From Flavobacterium jejuense (GTDB lineage Bacteria; Bacteroidota; Bacteroidia; Flavobacteriales; Flavobacteriaceae), in NCBI RefSeq assembly GCF_006491595.2, contig NZ_VEVQ02000001.1:124001-188000 (forward strand): 64,000 nucleotides of DNA, read 5' to 3'. Below are positions 26,092-34,367 of the stretch, in pieces (within the stretch, counting starts at the first letter, position 1; each line of letters opens with the position of its first letter). The position numbers and the translations under genes are program-made. Below the pieces are notes generated by a model. The model ran no database searches. It was given only the letters and a program-made list of their open reading frames with translations, and was not told where the DNA came from.

Positions 26092-26548
26092 ATTCTTGAA
26101 TATTAAATGTTTCTTGAATGTTTTTTACTGAAATAGTCAGCATTTTTTGAAAGTCTAAATGATAAAATTGATATGCTTTTTTGCCTTTTTTATAACAAGA
26201 ATAAAAGCTTTTGTAAGCATTTGGATAAAAAACAATTCCTGTGAGTATTACTATAAAAACAAATGGACTTCTCTTTCCATTTCCTAACAAAAAGAATTGT
26301 AAATCCACCTCTTGTTTTACATTGGTGCCAATCTTAGTTAGTACATGAAATACATCATGTTCTTCTAAACTATCTTGTACTTCATAATTGTTTACCTTCA
26401 AAAAAGTACCCAATTCATGTCCTAAACTATTTGCTTCATATTGCAACAATTCCTCTACATTTGTTCCCCAAGGTTTAGAATTTTTAAAAAAGTATTCATA
26501 TGGAACTTTAATGGTTTTGTATAAAAATTCGATTATTTTATCTTTCAT
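26075..26548 (-). CDS. COQ4-family protein with intact HDxxH-x11-E metal motif
   Basis: The protein has 157 residues. It holds the exact zinc-site signature of the COQ4 family: H64-D65-x-x-H68, eleven residues, then E80 (EHDVFHVLTKIGTNVKQE). Upstream helices include SLGHELGTFLK, as in relatives. Eukaryotic COQ4 takes part in ubiquinone biosynthesis and has been linked to modification at ring carbon C1. This organism has menaquinone genes, so a ubiquinone role is unlikely. It is the first gene of the creD group and follows the 19-bp palindrome at 26656-26674. The family call rests on the motif and spacing; overall similarity is modest. Confidence 0.72.
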   Translation of the reverse strand: MKDKIIEFLYKTIKVPYEYFFKNSKPWGTNVEELLQYEANSLGHELGTFLKVNNYEVQDSLEEHDVFHVLTKIGTNVKQEVDLQFFLLGNGKRSPFVFIVILTGIVFYPNAYKSFYSCYKKGKKAYQFYHLDFQKMLTISVKNIQETFNIQEYAIHN

Positions 26549-26655
26549 ATGTGTAAATTCTATTTATAGCAGTCATATATGTTATTACTTTTTTATTTAG
26601 TAGAGTCTGCATGCTCAAACTTGTCTTTAATTGTTATTTTATAATTATTTTAAAG

Positions 26656-26674
26656 TACTTTGAATTTCAAAGTA
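26656..26674. promoter_or_regulatory. 19-bp palindromic operator candidate, site 1
   Basis: TACTTTG (26656-26662), five bases, CAAAGTA (26668-26674). The same palindrome with identical spacing, and identical sequence AAAGTACTTTGAA on the left, occurs at 29392-29410. It lies between the winged-helix regulator gene and the COQ4-like gene, upstream of the latter by about 110 bases. Confidence 0.75.
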
Positions 26675-26693
26675 AATGAATAAAAAAATAGTG

Positions 26694-26990
26694 TTACGTA
26701 TTTGATATTAATTTTTCAAGAGCTTCAATATGTTCTTGAAACGCTTTTTTACCTTCTTTTGTGGCAATGTATTTGGTATTCGGTTTTCTACCTATAAATT
26801 GTTTTTCCACAGTAATATAATTTTCGTTTTCCAAAGCTTTAGCATGACTGGCTAAATTACCATCGGTTACACCTAATAATTCTTTTAGAGTGGAAAAATC
26901 AGCATCTTCATTCACCATTAAAATCGACATGATACCCAAACGAATTCGGTGATCGAAGGCTTTATTAATATTTTGAATGATGTTTTTCAC
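26694..26990 (-). CDS. Winged-helix transcriptional regulator
   Basis: The protein has 98 residues and is a single winged-helix domain. It opens INKAFDHRIRLGIMSILM, has the recognition-helix area TLKELLGVTDGNLASHAKAL and a wing ENYITVEKQFIGRKPNTKY, and ends in a short dimerisation helix. It resembles small ArsR/MarR-like regulators found next to creD in Bacteroidota. No sensory domain or metal-binding cysteines are present. Matching palindromes at 26656 and 29392 flank the gene group, so autoregulation together with control of both gene groups is likely. Confidence 0.88.
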   Translation of the reverse strand: MKNIIQNINKAFDHRIRLGIMSILMVNEDADFSTLKELLGVTDGNLASHAKALENENYITVEKQFIGRKPNTKYIATKEGKKAFQEHIEALEKLISNT

Positions 26991-27001
26991 AAACTAGTTT
27001 T

Positions 27002-27622
27002 TTATGTTATTGTAATCTTTGGACCTAGAAACTTAGGTTTAACTTTAAAAAGAATATCTATAAATGCTTTTGTTCTGGCAAAATATTCTCTAATTGTTAC
27101 TTTTATTCCATATTTATTTGACACATCTTTTGCATTATAAGCAATAGCATTAATTCCATTCTTTTGAGCCAAATAAAGCGCTCTTTCATTATGAAACCGT
27201 TGCGAAATTAATGTAAAATTAGTTAAACCAAAAACGGCTTTTGCTCTTACAACAGAATCTAATGTTCTAAAACCAGCATAGTCTAAAAAGATGCACGCTT
27301 CCGGAATGCCTTGAGAAATTAATTCATTCTTAAAATCAGTTGGTTCATCATAATCAACTTTGCTATTATCTCCACTTATAAGAATATACTCAATTTTATT
27401 ATTTTTAAACAATTCGACTGTGGCTTCAATTCTATATTTAAAATACAAGTTAATTGTTCCATTTTTTAAATATTTACTTGTTCCTAATACTAATCCTACT
27501 TTGTTCTTTTGAATCTTTTCTGCATCAGAAAAAATATGGTTTTCTGCATTTTTTTTAATGGTGTTATTTGTACAACAAATAAAAAAGAGCATAAAAACTG
27601 AAAAAGGAAAGAAGTATTTCAT
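27002..27622 (-). CDS. SanA/YdcF-like DUF218 lipoprotein
   Basis: The protein has 206 residues. The N-terminus has a lipoprotein-like signal (VFMLFFICCTNN). The DUF218 fold follows with VGLVLGTSKYLKNG, YILISGDNS, IFLDYAGFRTLDSVVRA and LISQRFHNERALYLA. This matches SanA, which affects envelope permeability and vancomycin exclusion in E. coli. The biochemical activity is not established. It sits 11 bases before the regulator gene, on the same strand, within the group that starts at 29384. Confidence 0.86.
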   Translation of the reverse strand: MKYFFPFSVFMLFFICCTNNTIKKNAENHIFSDAEKIQKNKVGLVLGTSKYLKNGTINLYFKYRIEATVELFKNNKIEYILISGDNSKVDYDEPTDFKNELISQGIPEACIFLDYAGFRTLDSVVRAKAVFGLTNFTLISQRFHNERALYLAQKNGINAIAYNAKDVSNKYGIKVTIREYFARTKAFIDILFKVKPKFLGPKITIT

Positions 27623-27680
27623 AAATGTCTTATTTTTTTGATTTCGATATAATGCTATCTTCTTTTCCCAATTTTATTGC

Positions 27681-28346
27681 TCAATAATTATCAAAAATGG
27701 TTTCTACTAACTCCGAATCATATAATTGAGAAGGAGCAATCACTTCTTCATCATATGGAACTTTTGTGCCATAACGTTGTTTCATAATTTCTTGAACCAA
27801 TGGATGTTTCAAATTAAAATCTTTCAGTTTTTTTGTCTTACATAATTCAATTTTGGCACCTTCTTTATATATTTTCCAAACTAATTCTGAACAATATATT
27901 TTTTCGTCAGACCATTCAAAATACAAATCATAATTTTTATTGTTCATTGTTTTACCATAAGTCTTCATCTTTTCTAAAACAGACTTAGTTAAAACTTTAT
28001 CAGCATTTTTCAATCGCTTTACAACATATCTATTTTCTCTTCCATGTCGAATCCATTCACTAAGTAGTGTCATTTTTACAGGTTGAACAGCTTCATAAAC
28101 ATAGGTTTGTCCATTTTCAATAAAAATAATGCCACAATGAGAAAATTTTGAATTGGTTGCAATTCTTACTGCTTCACATTGTTCTGACTCTGATGTTTGA
28201 AAAATGATATCTCCGTCTTTAAAGCTACTCTGAACTTTCTCATTAAGTAGTTTAAAGTTTTTTGTTACATTATTAGAAACTATTTTACCACTAATATAAA
28301 TTCCAACAGTTAAACAAATTAAAAAAGATATAATTATTTTTTTCAT
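27681..28346 (-). CDS. YiiX/NlpC-P60-like permuted cysteine hydrolase
   Basis: The protein has 221 residues. An N-terminal signal anchor (IIISFLICLTVGIYISG) is followed by a permuted papain-like fold: KDGDIIFQTS, the histidine in NSKFSHCGIIF, an acidic residue in VYEAVQPV, and the nucleophile region EKIYCSELVWKIYKEG. The YiiX family is thought to cleave amide bonds in cell-wall or lipid-linked peptides. A substrate is not known. It is separated from the Coa1-like gene by four bases. Confidence 0.85.
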   Translation of the reverse strand: MKKIIISFLICLTVGIYISGKIVSNNVTKNFKLLNEKVQSSFKDGDIIFQTSESEQCEAVRIATNSKFSHCGIIFIENGQTYVYEAVQPVKMTLLSEWIRHGRENRYVVKRLKNADKVLTKSVLEKMKTYGKTMNNKNYDLYFEWSDEKIYCSELVWKIYKEGAKIELCKTKKLKDFNLKHPLVQEIMKQRYGTKVPYDEEVIAPSQLYDSELVETIFDNY

Positions 28347-28350
28347 TTTT

Positions 28351-28779
28351 CTATTTTAGAATTTCTATTTTCTCTTTCGGATTCTTGATTCTTATAGTAA
28401 TTTTCTTGTATTTCCATTCCTTGTCTATTTTGTCAGCTATAACATCCATTTTGCCTTTTTCTTTTGAACCAATAATTCTAATAGAAATTTCTACAGAGTT
28501 GTTATTATTTGAATACTTGGTGTTCCCTTCTAAAATAGCTAACTTATCAATTGGTTTAATTTCACCAAGTACTTCAATTACTCTTTTGTTTAGCTTTACT
28601 TTTTCTATTGCCTTAGTATAAAGTGTTTCATCATTATAGGCTTGGACAATATCTGTCGCATTTCCAGCAATGGATAAGACTAAAACAAAACCCAATAAAA
28701 GGAGTAAAACACTTGTTGGTAAAAACCATTTCCAGTTTTTTTGCCACCAATTCTGTTTAATTATTAATACGTTGCTCAT
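28351..28779 (-). CDS. Coa1/Tim21-like membrane protein
   Basis: The protein has 142 residues. A Trp-rich N-terminus (QNWWQKNWKWFLP) precedes one transmembrane helix (about 19-38), then a periplasmic domain like those annotated as cytochrome oxidase assembly factor Coa1: YTKAIEKVKLNKRVIEVLGEI and VEISIRIIGSKEKGKMDV. Similar proteins are widespread in Bacteroidota without a known partner. A link to oxidase assembly is only an analogy with mitochondria. Its start overlaps the preceding gene's stop by four bases (ATGA). Confidence 0.8.
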   Translation of the reverse strand: MSNVLIIKQNWWQKNWKWFLPTSVLLLLLGFVLVLSIAGNATDIVQAYNDETLYTKAIEKVKLNKRVIEVLGEIKPIDKLAILEGNTKYSNNNNSVEISIRIIGSKEKGKMDVIADKIDKEWKYKKITIRIKNPKEKIEILK

Positions 28780-29384
28780 TTTCTATCATATTTATAATAC
28801 ATGATACTTCCATACAAAATATGGCACAAACCAAAACCAATTACCCAAAAATACAAGCCATAACCTGAAAATTCTACAGCTATTAAACCTAATATAATTT
28901 GTGTAATGCCTAAATAACGTACGTCTCTTAAAGTATATTTACTTGCATTCAAACAAGCCAAGCCATAAAACAATAAAGTAACTGGAGCTATAAGTCCGTA
29001 ATATTTATTTTTAAGTAATAAAACAGCAAAAATACCACCAGTGCATAAAGGCAATAAAAAGTTGATTAATACTCTTTTAGAAGTAGGGTTCCACATTTTT
29101 TCACCCATTTTTTTAGCTTTTTTTGCCGTTAAATAATAAGCAGTTCCAATTGATAAGATTAAAACAATAAAAGCGGTTAGTAAAATTAATTTAAAAGTTT
29201 TACTTTCTAAAGTAATATAACGACCATAGTGTGTATCGATTAAATAATTAACATAAGCTGCGCCAATTAGGGCATAAATTCCTGCTAATATTCCAGATAA
29301 ACCACTTAAAGAGATAAATTGAGTGGATTTACTCATCATTTCTTTAATGTCTTGTATGTCTTTTAAATATTTACTCGCTTCCAT
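28776..29384 (-). CDS. Conserved multi-helix membrane protein, first gene of the regulator group
   Basis: The protein has 202 residues. The N-terminal cytoplasmic helix (EASKYLKDIQDIKEMMSKST) is followed by six predicted transmembrane helices, including LSGLSGILAGIYALIGAAY. I know of similar flavobacterial proteins next to small winged-helix regulators, but none with a described function. The ATG lies only eight bases from the palindrome at 29392-29410, so a repressor bound there would block the promoter or the transcript start. Confidence 0.83.
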   Translation of the reverse strand: MEASKYLKDIQDIKEMMSKSTQFISLSGLSGILAGIYALIGAAYVNYLIDTHYGRYITLESKTFKLILLTAFIVLILSIGTAYYLTAKKAKKMGEKMWNPTSKRVLINFLLPLCTGGIFAVLLLKNKYYGLIAPVTLLFYGLACLNASKYTLRDVRYLGITQIILGLIAVEFSGYGLYFWVIGFGLCHILYGSIMYYKYDRK

Positions 29385-29391
29385 ATTAAAG

Positions 29392-29410
29392 TACTTTGAA
29401 ATACAAAGTA
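29392..29410. promoter_or_regulatory. 19-bp palindromic operator candidate, site 2
   Basis: TACTTTG (29392-29398), five bases, CAAAGTA (29404-29410), just upstream of the 202-residue membrane protein gene. It has the same half-sites and spacing as the palindrome at 26656-26674. It also lies in the divergent gap before the M28 peptidase gene. Confidence 0.78.
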
Positions 29411-29532
29411 ATATAATATTTTTTTATTCACCAAAACTTTTTTTGTTAAAAAATGCTCATTTGCGAATTCTTTACTACTTAAGTAAAATAATTATGATAT
29501 TTTTATGGTTTAAATTTATAATTCATTCTAAA

Positions 29533-30909
29533 ATGCGAATTTCAATAGTTTTAATGCTTTTTTTATTAATTAATTTTTCAACAACTGCTCAAACAGATGA
29601 TGAAAAAATGTTACGTAATATTTATGATGAAGCCTTGATAAACTCGAAATGTTATGATTGGCTGGATTATTTGTCAAATACTATTGGTTCAAGACTATCT
29701 GGTTCTAAATCCGCTGAAAAGGCTGTCAATTATACAAAATCAGAGTTAGAAAAATTAGGTCTAGACCGCGTTTTTTTACAGGAAGTAATGGTGCCTCATT
29801 GGGTGAGAGGAGAGAAAGAGTATGCATATATTGAAAATAAAGGTAAAAAAATTGAAGTGCCAATTTGTGCTTTAGGGAGTTCCATTGCAACACCAAAACA
29901 AGGTTTGAAAGCATCTATAATTGAAGTTTTGGGAATCGATGAAATGATTGCATTAGGTTCAGAAAAAATTAAAGGTAAAATTGTTTTTTTTAATAGACCA
30001 ATGACTCCAATTCATATTGAAACCTTTAAAGCTTATGGTGGTTGTGTTGACCAACGTTCATCTGGTGCTAGAGAAGCAGCAAAATTAGGTGCAGTTGGTG
30101 TTGTTGTTCGTTCCATGAATTTGCGTTTAGATGATTTACCACACACAGGGAATACTAATTATGGTGATTTACCAGAAGATAAGTATATTCCTGCTGCTGC
30201 CATTAGCACAAATGCTGCTAATTTGCTAAGTGCTGTTCTAAAAGAAAACCCTAATTTAAATTTTTATTTCAAGCAGTCTTGTGAAACATTACCTGATGTT
30301 TTGTCTTATAATGTCGTAGGCGAAATAAAAGGTACTGAAAACCCTGATAAAATTATGGTTGTAGGTGGGCATTTGGATTCTTGGGATTTAGGAGATGGTT
30401 CGCATGACGATGGTGCAGGAGTGGTTCAAAGTATGGAGATTCTTTCTATATTTAAAAGTTTAGGGTATAAACCCAAAAATACAATTAGAGTAGTATTATT
30501 TATGAATGAAGAGAATGGAAATCGTGGAGGAAGAAAATATGCTGAATTGGCTACTAATAACAATGAAAACCATATTTTTGCTTTAGAAAGTGATGCAGGT
30601 GGTTTTTCTCCAAGGGGTTTTTCAATGGAAGCAGATGAAGCTAATTTTATTAAAATTACCAATTGGAAACCCTTATTTGAACCATATTTAATTCATCGGT
30701 TTGTGAAAGGGTTTACAGGTGTTGATATTGGACCATTGCAATCTAAGCATATTGTAAAAGTAGGTTTGCAGCCAGATTCTCAACGTTATTTTGATTATCA
30801 TCATGCAGCAAATGATACTTTTGATGCAGTTAATAAACGAGAATTAGAATTAGGTGCTGCTACAATGGCTTCTATAATGTATTTGGTGGATAAGTATGGG
30901 ATTGATTAA
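29533..30909 (+). CDS. Secreted M28-family metallopeptidase
   Basis: The protein has 458 residues from the ATG at 29533, which gives a compact signal peptide (MRISIVLMLFLLINFSTTAQ). Earlier in-frame starts exist, but they would add a hydrophobic tail. A PA-like insert domain covers about 100-270. The zinc site follows: VVGGHLDSWDLGDGSHDDGAG, MNEENGNRG, ALESDAGGF and DYHHAANDTFD provide the five expected ligands and the catalytic Glu. The family has aminopeptidase or carboxypeptidase activity on peptides. Its 5' region shares the gap with the operator at 29392. Confidence 0.92.
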   Translation: MRISIVLMLFLLINFSTTAQTDDEKMLRNIYDEALINSKCYDWLDYLSNTIGSRLSGSKSAEKAVNYTKSELEKLGLDRVFLQEVMVPHWVRGEKEYAYIENKGKKIEVPICALGSSIATPKQGLKASIIEVLGIDEMIALGSEKIKGKIVFFNRPMTPIHIETFKAYGGCVDQRSSGAREAAKLGAVGVVVRSMNLRLDDLPHTGNTNYGDLPEDKYIPAAAISTNAANLLSAVLKENPNLNFYFKQSCETLPDVLSYNVVGEIKGTENPDKIMVVGGHLDSWDLGDGSHDDGAGVVQSMEILSIFKSLGYKPKNTIRVVLFMNEENGNRGGRKYAELATNNNENHIFALESDAGGFSPRGFSMEADEANFIKITNWKPLFEPYLIHRFVKGFTGVDIGPLQSKHIVKVGLQPDSQRYFDYHHAANDTFDAVNKRELELGAATMASIMYLVDKYGID

Positions 30910-30926
30910 TTTTTTATAAACAGAAA

Positions 30927-31184
30927 ATGAAGTTGTTTTTCGGTTATTTTATTCAGGTCATTTGCCTAATTTTATTTTTAATGATACTTTTAGTTGTGGT
31001 TAATAATTTATTATTAGGAAAGCATGATCAAGATGATTCTTCTTTTTTAATTGGTTATTATATAGGAACGCTTATAGGGTTATTTGTGATGTCTTGGCCA
31101 ACTTATAAATTTTTTAGATTTGGAGGAAAATTGATTGCTAAATCAAAAGTTAAAGACGAAATTAAGGAAATAGGAAAAGAATAA
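30927..31184 (+). CDS. Small two-helix membrane protein
   Basis: The protein has 85 residues with two hydrophobic helices (residues 7-26 and 44-62) and a basic C-terminus. No family is recognised. It lies between the M28 gene and the DUF1801 gene, with a 17-base gap before it and one base after. This spacing supports co-transcription and its reality as a gene. Confidence 0.7.
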   Translation: MKLFFGYFIQVICLILFLMILLVVVNNLLLGKHDQDDSSFLIGYYIGTLIGLFVMSWPTYKFFRFGGKLIAKSKVKDEIKEIGKE

Positions 31185-31185
31185 A

Positions 31186-31536
31186 ATGAAACCAGTTGAA
31201 GAATACATTTATAGGCAACCTGATGTTTATAGGGAGATGTTATTATATATTATAACAATGGTTGAAAAAGAATTAAATGATTCAGAATTGCTGTTTAAAT
31301 GGGGAATACCTTATTTTTATTATAAGAAAAAACCTTTTTGTTATTTAGCTCCTAATCATAAAAAGAGATTTGTGGATGTTGGGTTTTCTAAAGGATTTCA
31401 GTTGAAAGAAAATCAAGATGTTTTAGTAGATGAAAAAAGAAATACAGTAAAATCGTTACGCTATTTTTCATTAGAAGAAATTGATAGCGAAATATTAAAA
31501 TCGGTAATAAAAGAAGCAAAAAGATTATATATTTAA
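31186..31536 (+). CDS. DUF1801 (YdhG-like) protein
   Basis: The cytosolic protein has 116 residues. The DUF1801 pattern is seen in ELLFKWGIPYFYYKKKPFCYL, FVDVGFSKGFQLKENQD and the C-terminal VIKEAKRLY. The fold is a helix-grip-like domain of unknown activity. It is the last gene before a strong terminator. Confidence 0.85.
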   Translation: MKPVEEYIYRQPDVYREMLLYIITMVEKELNDSELLFKWGIPYFYYKKKPFCYLAPNHKKRFVDVGFSKGFQLKENQDVLVDEKRNTVKSLRYFSLEEIDSEILKSVIKEAKRLYI

Positions 31537-31562
31537 AAAGCACTCTTTTTTGAGTGCTTTTT
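31535..31562 (+). terminator. Terminator after the DUF1801 gene
   Basis: AAAAAGCACTC, a T6 loop and GAGTGCTTTTT form a perfect hairpin with A and T flanks that can serve both strands. Confidence 0.88.
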
Positions 31563-31582
31563 AAATGTTTTCATAGATAAAA

Positions 31583-32428
31583 TTAAATTCTAAAGATTCC
31601 ACCAACAGCTATAATTCTTTGGAAAAACCAAAAATCTTGAGAAGCACTGTCTACTGGGTCTTTTGTTGTTCTTATATCGTTCATGTTGATATAGCCTCCT
31701 TTTAATTCTGCCTGAATAAAAAAGTGTTTAAAGAAAGTTAGATTTAATCCAGCTTTAGCAGATAATCCATATCCTGCAATATGAAATTCATCATATCTAT
31801 TTTTTCCTAAAAGTGTAGTGTTTGTTTTTGGATATAAAAATCCTGCACCAATTCCTTCTGTTATATTTATTTGAAATTTATCAGTATTAGGTAGCCCAAT
31901 ATATTTAGATAGGTCATCTACTCTTGAAAACTCGGTATTTATATAATTTAATCCATCTGTATGTTCAAATAATAAAAAATCATCAGTTAAAGTTAATTGA
32001 TCATTTGCTGGGTTTTCATTATAACTACCAGCATTTGGATAAGATCCAGAATAGTTTACTCTTTTGTCATTATACATAACATATTTCATATGATCTAAGC
32101 CAATTGAAATGTTGTAGTGGTCATTAATAAAATAACCAATTCTAAAATTTGTTTGAGGAATGGTCATTCTACCAGGATTAATATAATCTACATGATATCC
32201 TTTAGGTTTATCATGTGCTTCTACATCATATAGTGTAAAATTATAATCAGCACCTTTGAAATGAATATCGGATTTTGAGTAGGATTCTCTATTTCCACCC
32301 CAAAAAATAAAAAATTTTCCTTTGTTGTGTGCGGTGTATTTTTCAGGTGTTTCAACTGTTTCTTGAGAAAAGGTGTACTGTGAAAAAACACAAAAAGTTA
32401 GTACAACCATCATAAATGATTGTTTCAT
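31583..32428 (-). CDS. Outer-membrane beta-barrel protein
   Basis: The protein has 281 residues with a signal peptide (FCVFSQYTFSQ). Alternating hydrophobic strands such as FRIGYFINDHYNISIGLDH and FFIQAELKGGYINM, and a terminal aromatic-type strand (IIAVGGIFRI), suggest a barrel. No transport family is evident. It follows kdsA by 15 bases and is probably co-transcribed with it. Confidence 0.8.
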   Translation of the reverse strand: MKQSFMMVVLTFCVFSQYTFSQETVETPEKYTAHNKGKFFIFWGGNRESYSKSDIHFKGADYNFTLYDVEAHDKPKGYHVDYINPGRMTIPQTNFRIGYFINDHYNISIGLDHMKYVMYNDKRVNYSGSYPNAGSYNENPANDQLTLTDDFLLFEHTDGLNYINTEFSRVDDLSKYIGLPNTDKFQINITEGIGAGFLYPKTNTTLLGKNRYDEFHIAGYGLSAKAGLNLTFFKHFFIQAELKGGYINMNDIRTTKDPVDSASQDFWFFQRIIAVGGIFRI

Positions 32429-32443
32429 TGTAATAAGTAGGTA

Positions 32444-33262
32444 TTAAAATTGGTTTACAGTTTTTCTGATGGCTACTAATTTGGTCATTAAATCTTCGAA
32501 ATAATCTAAATGAAGCATGTTGGCACCATCACTTTTAGCATTTGCTGGGTCAAAATGAGTTTCAATAAAAATACCATCAACGCCTACAGCTATTCCTGCT
32601 TTAGCAATAGTTTCAATCATATCAGGACGACCACCAGTTACACCAGCAGTTTGGTTAGGCTGTTGTAAAGAATGCGTAACATCAAGAACAGTTGAAGCGT
32701 ATTGTTTCATAGTAGGAATTCCTCTGAAGTCAACAATCATGTCTTGATAACCAAACATAGTACCTCTATCGGTTACCATAACATTTTCATTTTTACAATC
32801 TAAAACTTTTTGCACTGCATGTTTCATGCTTTCAGGACTCATGAACTGTCCTTTTTTCAAGTTTACAGTTTTTCCTGTTTCTGCTGCAGCCATTACTAAA
32901 TCTGTTTGACGAACAAGGAAAGCAGGAATTTGTAGAACATCAACATATTCAGCAGCCATTGCAGCATCTTCATTAGTATGAATATCTGTTACAGTTGGAA
33001 CCCCAAATTCTTTTGAAATTTTTGCTAGGATTTTAAGTGCTTTTTCATCACCAATTCCAGTAAAACTGTCAATTCTAGAACGGTTTGCTTTTTTAAACGA
33101 TCCTTTAAATACATATGGGATTTCTAATTTATCTGTGATCGTTACAATTTTTTCTGCAATTCGCATAGCCATTTCTTCTCCTTCTATGGCACAAGGTCCT
33201 GCTAATAAGAAGAAATTACCACTTTTAGTATGTTTTATTTGAGGAATATTTTCTAAATTCAT
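32444..33262 (-). CDS. kdsA: 3-deoxy-8-phosphooctulonate (Kdo-8-P) synthase
   Basis: The cytosolic enzyme has 272 residues. It condenses phosphoenolpyruvate and arabinose-5-phosphate for the lipid A core. Conserved parts are YVFKGSFKKANRSRIDSF, LQIPAFLVRQTDLV, DVTHSLQ and FIETHFDPANAKSDG. The metal-site position is Cys24 (LLAGPCAIEG), unlike the Asn of the E. coli enzyme, so it belongs to the metal-dependent class; the His, Glu and Asp ligands are present in the last motif. A TATCTTTG -7 box precedes it. Confidence 0.96.
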   Translation of the reverse strand: MNLENIPQIKHTKSGNFFLLAGPCAIEGEEMAMRIAEKIVTITDKLEIPYVFKGSFKKANRSRIDSFTGIGDEKALKILAKISKEFGVPTVTDIHTNEDAAMAAEYVDVLQIPAFLVRQTDLVMAAAETGKTVNLKKGQFMSPESMKHAVQKVLDCKNENVMVTDRGTMFGYQDMIVDFRGIPTMKQYASTVLDVTHSLQQPNQTAGVTGGRPDMIETIAKAGIAVGVDGIFIETHFDPANAKSDGANMLHLDYFEDLMTKLVAIRKTVNQF

Positions 33263-33282
33263 TATGTTGTTATTTTAGTGTG

Positions 33283-33290
33283 CAAAGATA
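33283..33290 (-). promoter_or_regulatory. Putative -7 box of kdsA
   Basis: TATCTTTG on the minus strand matches TAnnTTTG exactly and lies 20 bases before the kdsA start codon. Confidence 0.6.
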
Positions 33291-33298
33291 AAAAATAA

Positions 33299-33327
33299 AA
33301 CCTTTTAAATTACAGTTTAAAAGGTTA
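33299..33327 (-). terminator. Terminator of the DUF4199/lipoprotein pair
   Basis: AACCTTTTAAA and TTTAAAAGGTT form a hairpin with a short loop. On the minus strand it is followed by TTATTTTTTA, overlapping the kdsA promoter region. Confidence 0.7.
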
Positions 33328-33362
33328 GTTAAGATAGTTTTAAGATTCGAACTTTATTTATT

Positions 33363-33815
33363 TTATTGGTAGCTTTTTTTAATTTTTAAACCTTTAGGAC
33401 ACAAAATTTGCCCTTTTTCATAAATATTAAAATAAAGTGCAATTTTTTTAGAATTTTCTTCAAAGGTTACTTCATAAATGGATAAAGTTCCAGCTCCTAT
33501 ATTATTGGTTTTTGAGGGGAAAGGACAACAAGTCTCTGTTTTGGAATAGGTTATTTTTTTTCCATTTTCTCCTTCTAGTGCGTTAAAAAATAATTTTATG
33601 TTTGCTTCTTCTTGTTTGTCAAGTAAAGGTCCAATATTAATAGGATAATCAGCATCATAACCATAATTTGAATCTGTTGCATATTCGGTTATTTCAAATG
33701 CATTATTAACTATTTTAGGTCTTTTCGCATTAGGGTCAATATTCTTTATAGTCGATTTTGTACTAGTACATGCCAATAAAATAAAAGAAAGCATACTTAG
33801 AAGAAATAGTCTCAT
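33363..33815 (-). CDS. Lipoprotein of unknown function
   Basis: The protein has 150 residues. The lipoprotein signal is clear (LSFILLACTSTKS, Cys16). The mature part has ITEYATDSNYGYDADYPINIG and a Cys pair in TETCCPFPSK. No enzyme motif is recognised. It lies three bases after the DUF4199 gene, in the same unit. Confidence 0.78.
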   Translation of the reverse strand: MRLFLLSMLSFILLACTSTKSTIKNIDPNAKRPKIVNNAFEITEYATDSNYGYDADYPINIGPLLDKQEEANIKLFFNALEGENGKKITYSKTETCCPFPSKTNNIGAGTLSIYEVTFEENSKKIALYFNIYEKGQILCPKGLKIKKSYQ

Positions 33816-33818
33816 AGT

Positions 33819-34301
33819 TTAATTGTTTTTAGTTCTGATAAAGTAGCTTACTGCTGCAGAAATAACTACTCCAAAAGATAATTTATCAAATACACTATTA
33901 GAAATAGCTGTGTTTAAATTGTATTGCGCTTTTGCTCTCTCTAAAGGAAAGCCTTCTGATACTGCAGCTTTAATTGCGTTTTCGAAAAAACCTGGAGAAA
34001 TATAATTATAAGTGATGTATAAAACGACAGGATTTAGAACAGTTATCAAAACAGATACTATAATTCCAGAAACAAAGCCCTTTTTCCAGTCCATTTCATT
34101 TTTGTAATGATTTCTTTTCTTATCAAAAATAGCTAACCCTATTAGTGTAATACTTATAGGTAAAAATAAGAGGTTGTATAAAGGTTCTAATCCTACTTTT
34201 TCACTGTGCCAGCCCATTCTGCTTTCAAAGTACATCCATATTGTGTAAGCAATGCTGTAAAGAATTGCCCATTTGATTTCAATCTTGAAAGTTTGTATCA
34301 T
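33819..34301 (-). CDS. DUF4199 membrane protein
   Basis: The protein has 160 residues and four predicted helices. The pattern of DUF4199 is present: an opening helix IKWAILYSIAYTIWMYFE, a central WKKGFVSGIIVSVLITVLNPV, and the helical YISPGFFENAIKAAV segment. The function of the family is unknown. It is divergent from the YeeE-like genes. Confidence 0.83.
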   Translation of the reverse strand: MIQTFKIEIKWAILYSIAYTIWMYFESRMGWHSEKVGLEPLYNLLFLPISITLIGLAIFDKKRNHYKNEMDWKKGFVSGIIVSVLITVLNPVVLYITYNYISPGFFENAIKAAVSEGFPLERAKAQYNLNTAISNSVFDKLSFGVVISAAVSYFIRTKNN

Positions 34302-34367
34302 GCTTGTTTAATTAGAATTCAAAATTAATATAAATTATTATAATTGGAATTAAATGATGTGATTTTT

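Noticed and set aside
26694..26990. Winged-helix protein as a metal-sensing ArsR repressor
   Set aside because: It lacks the cysteine and histidine pairs used for metal sensing in that family.
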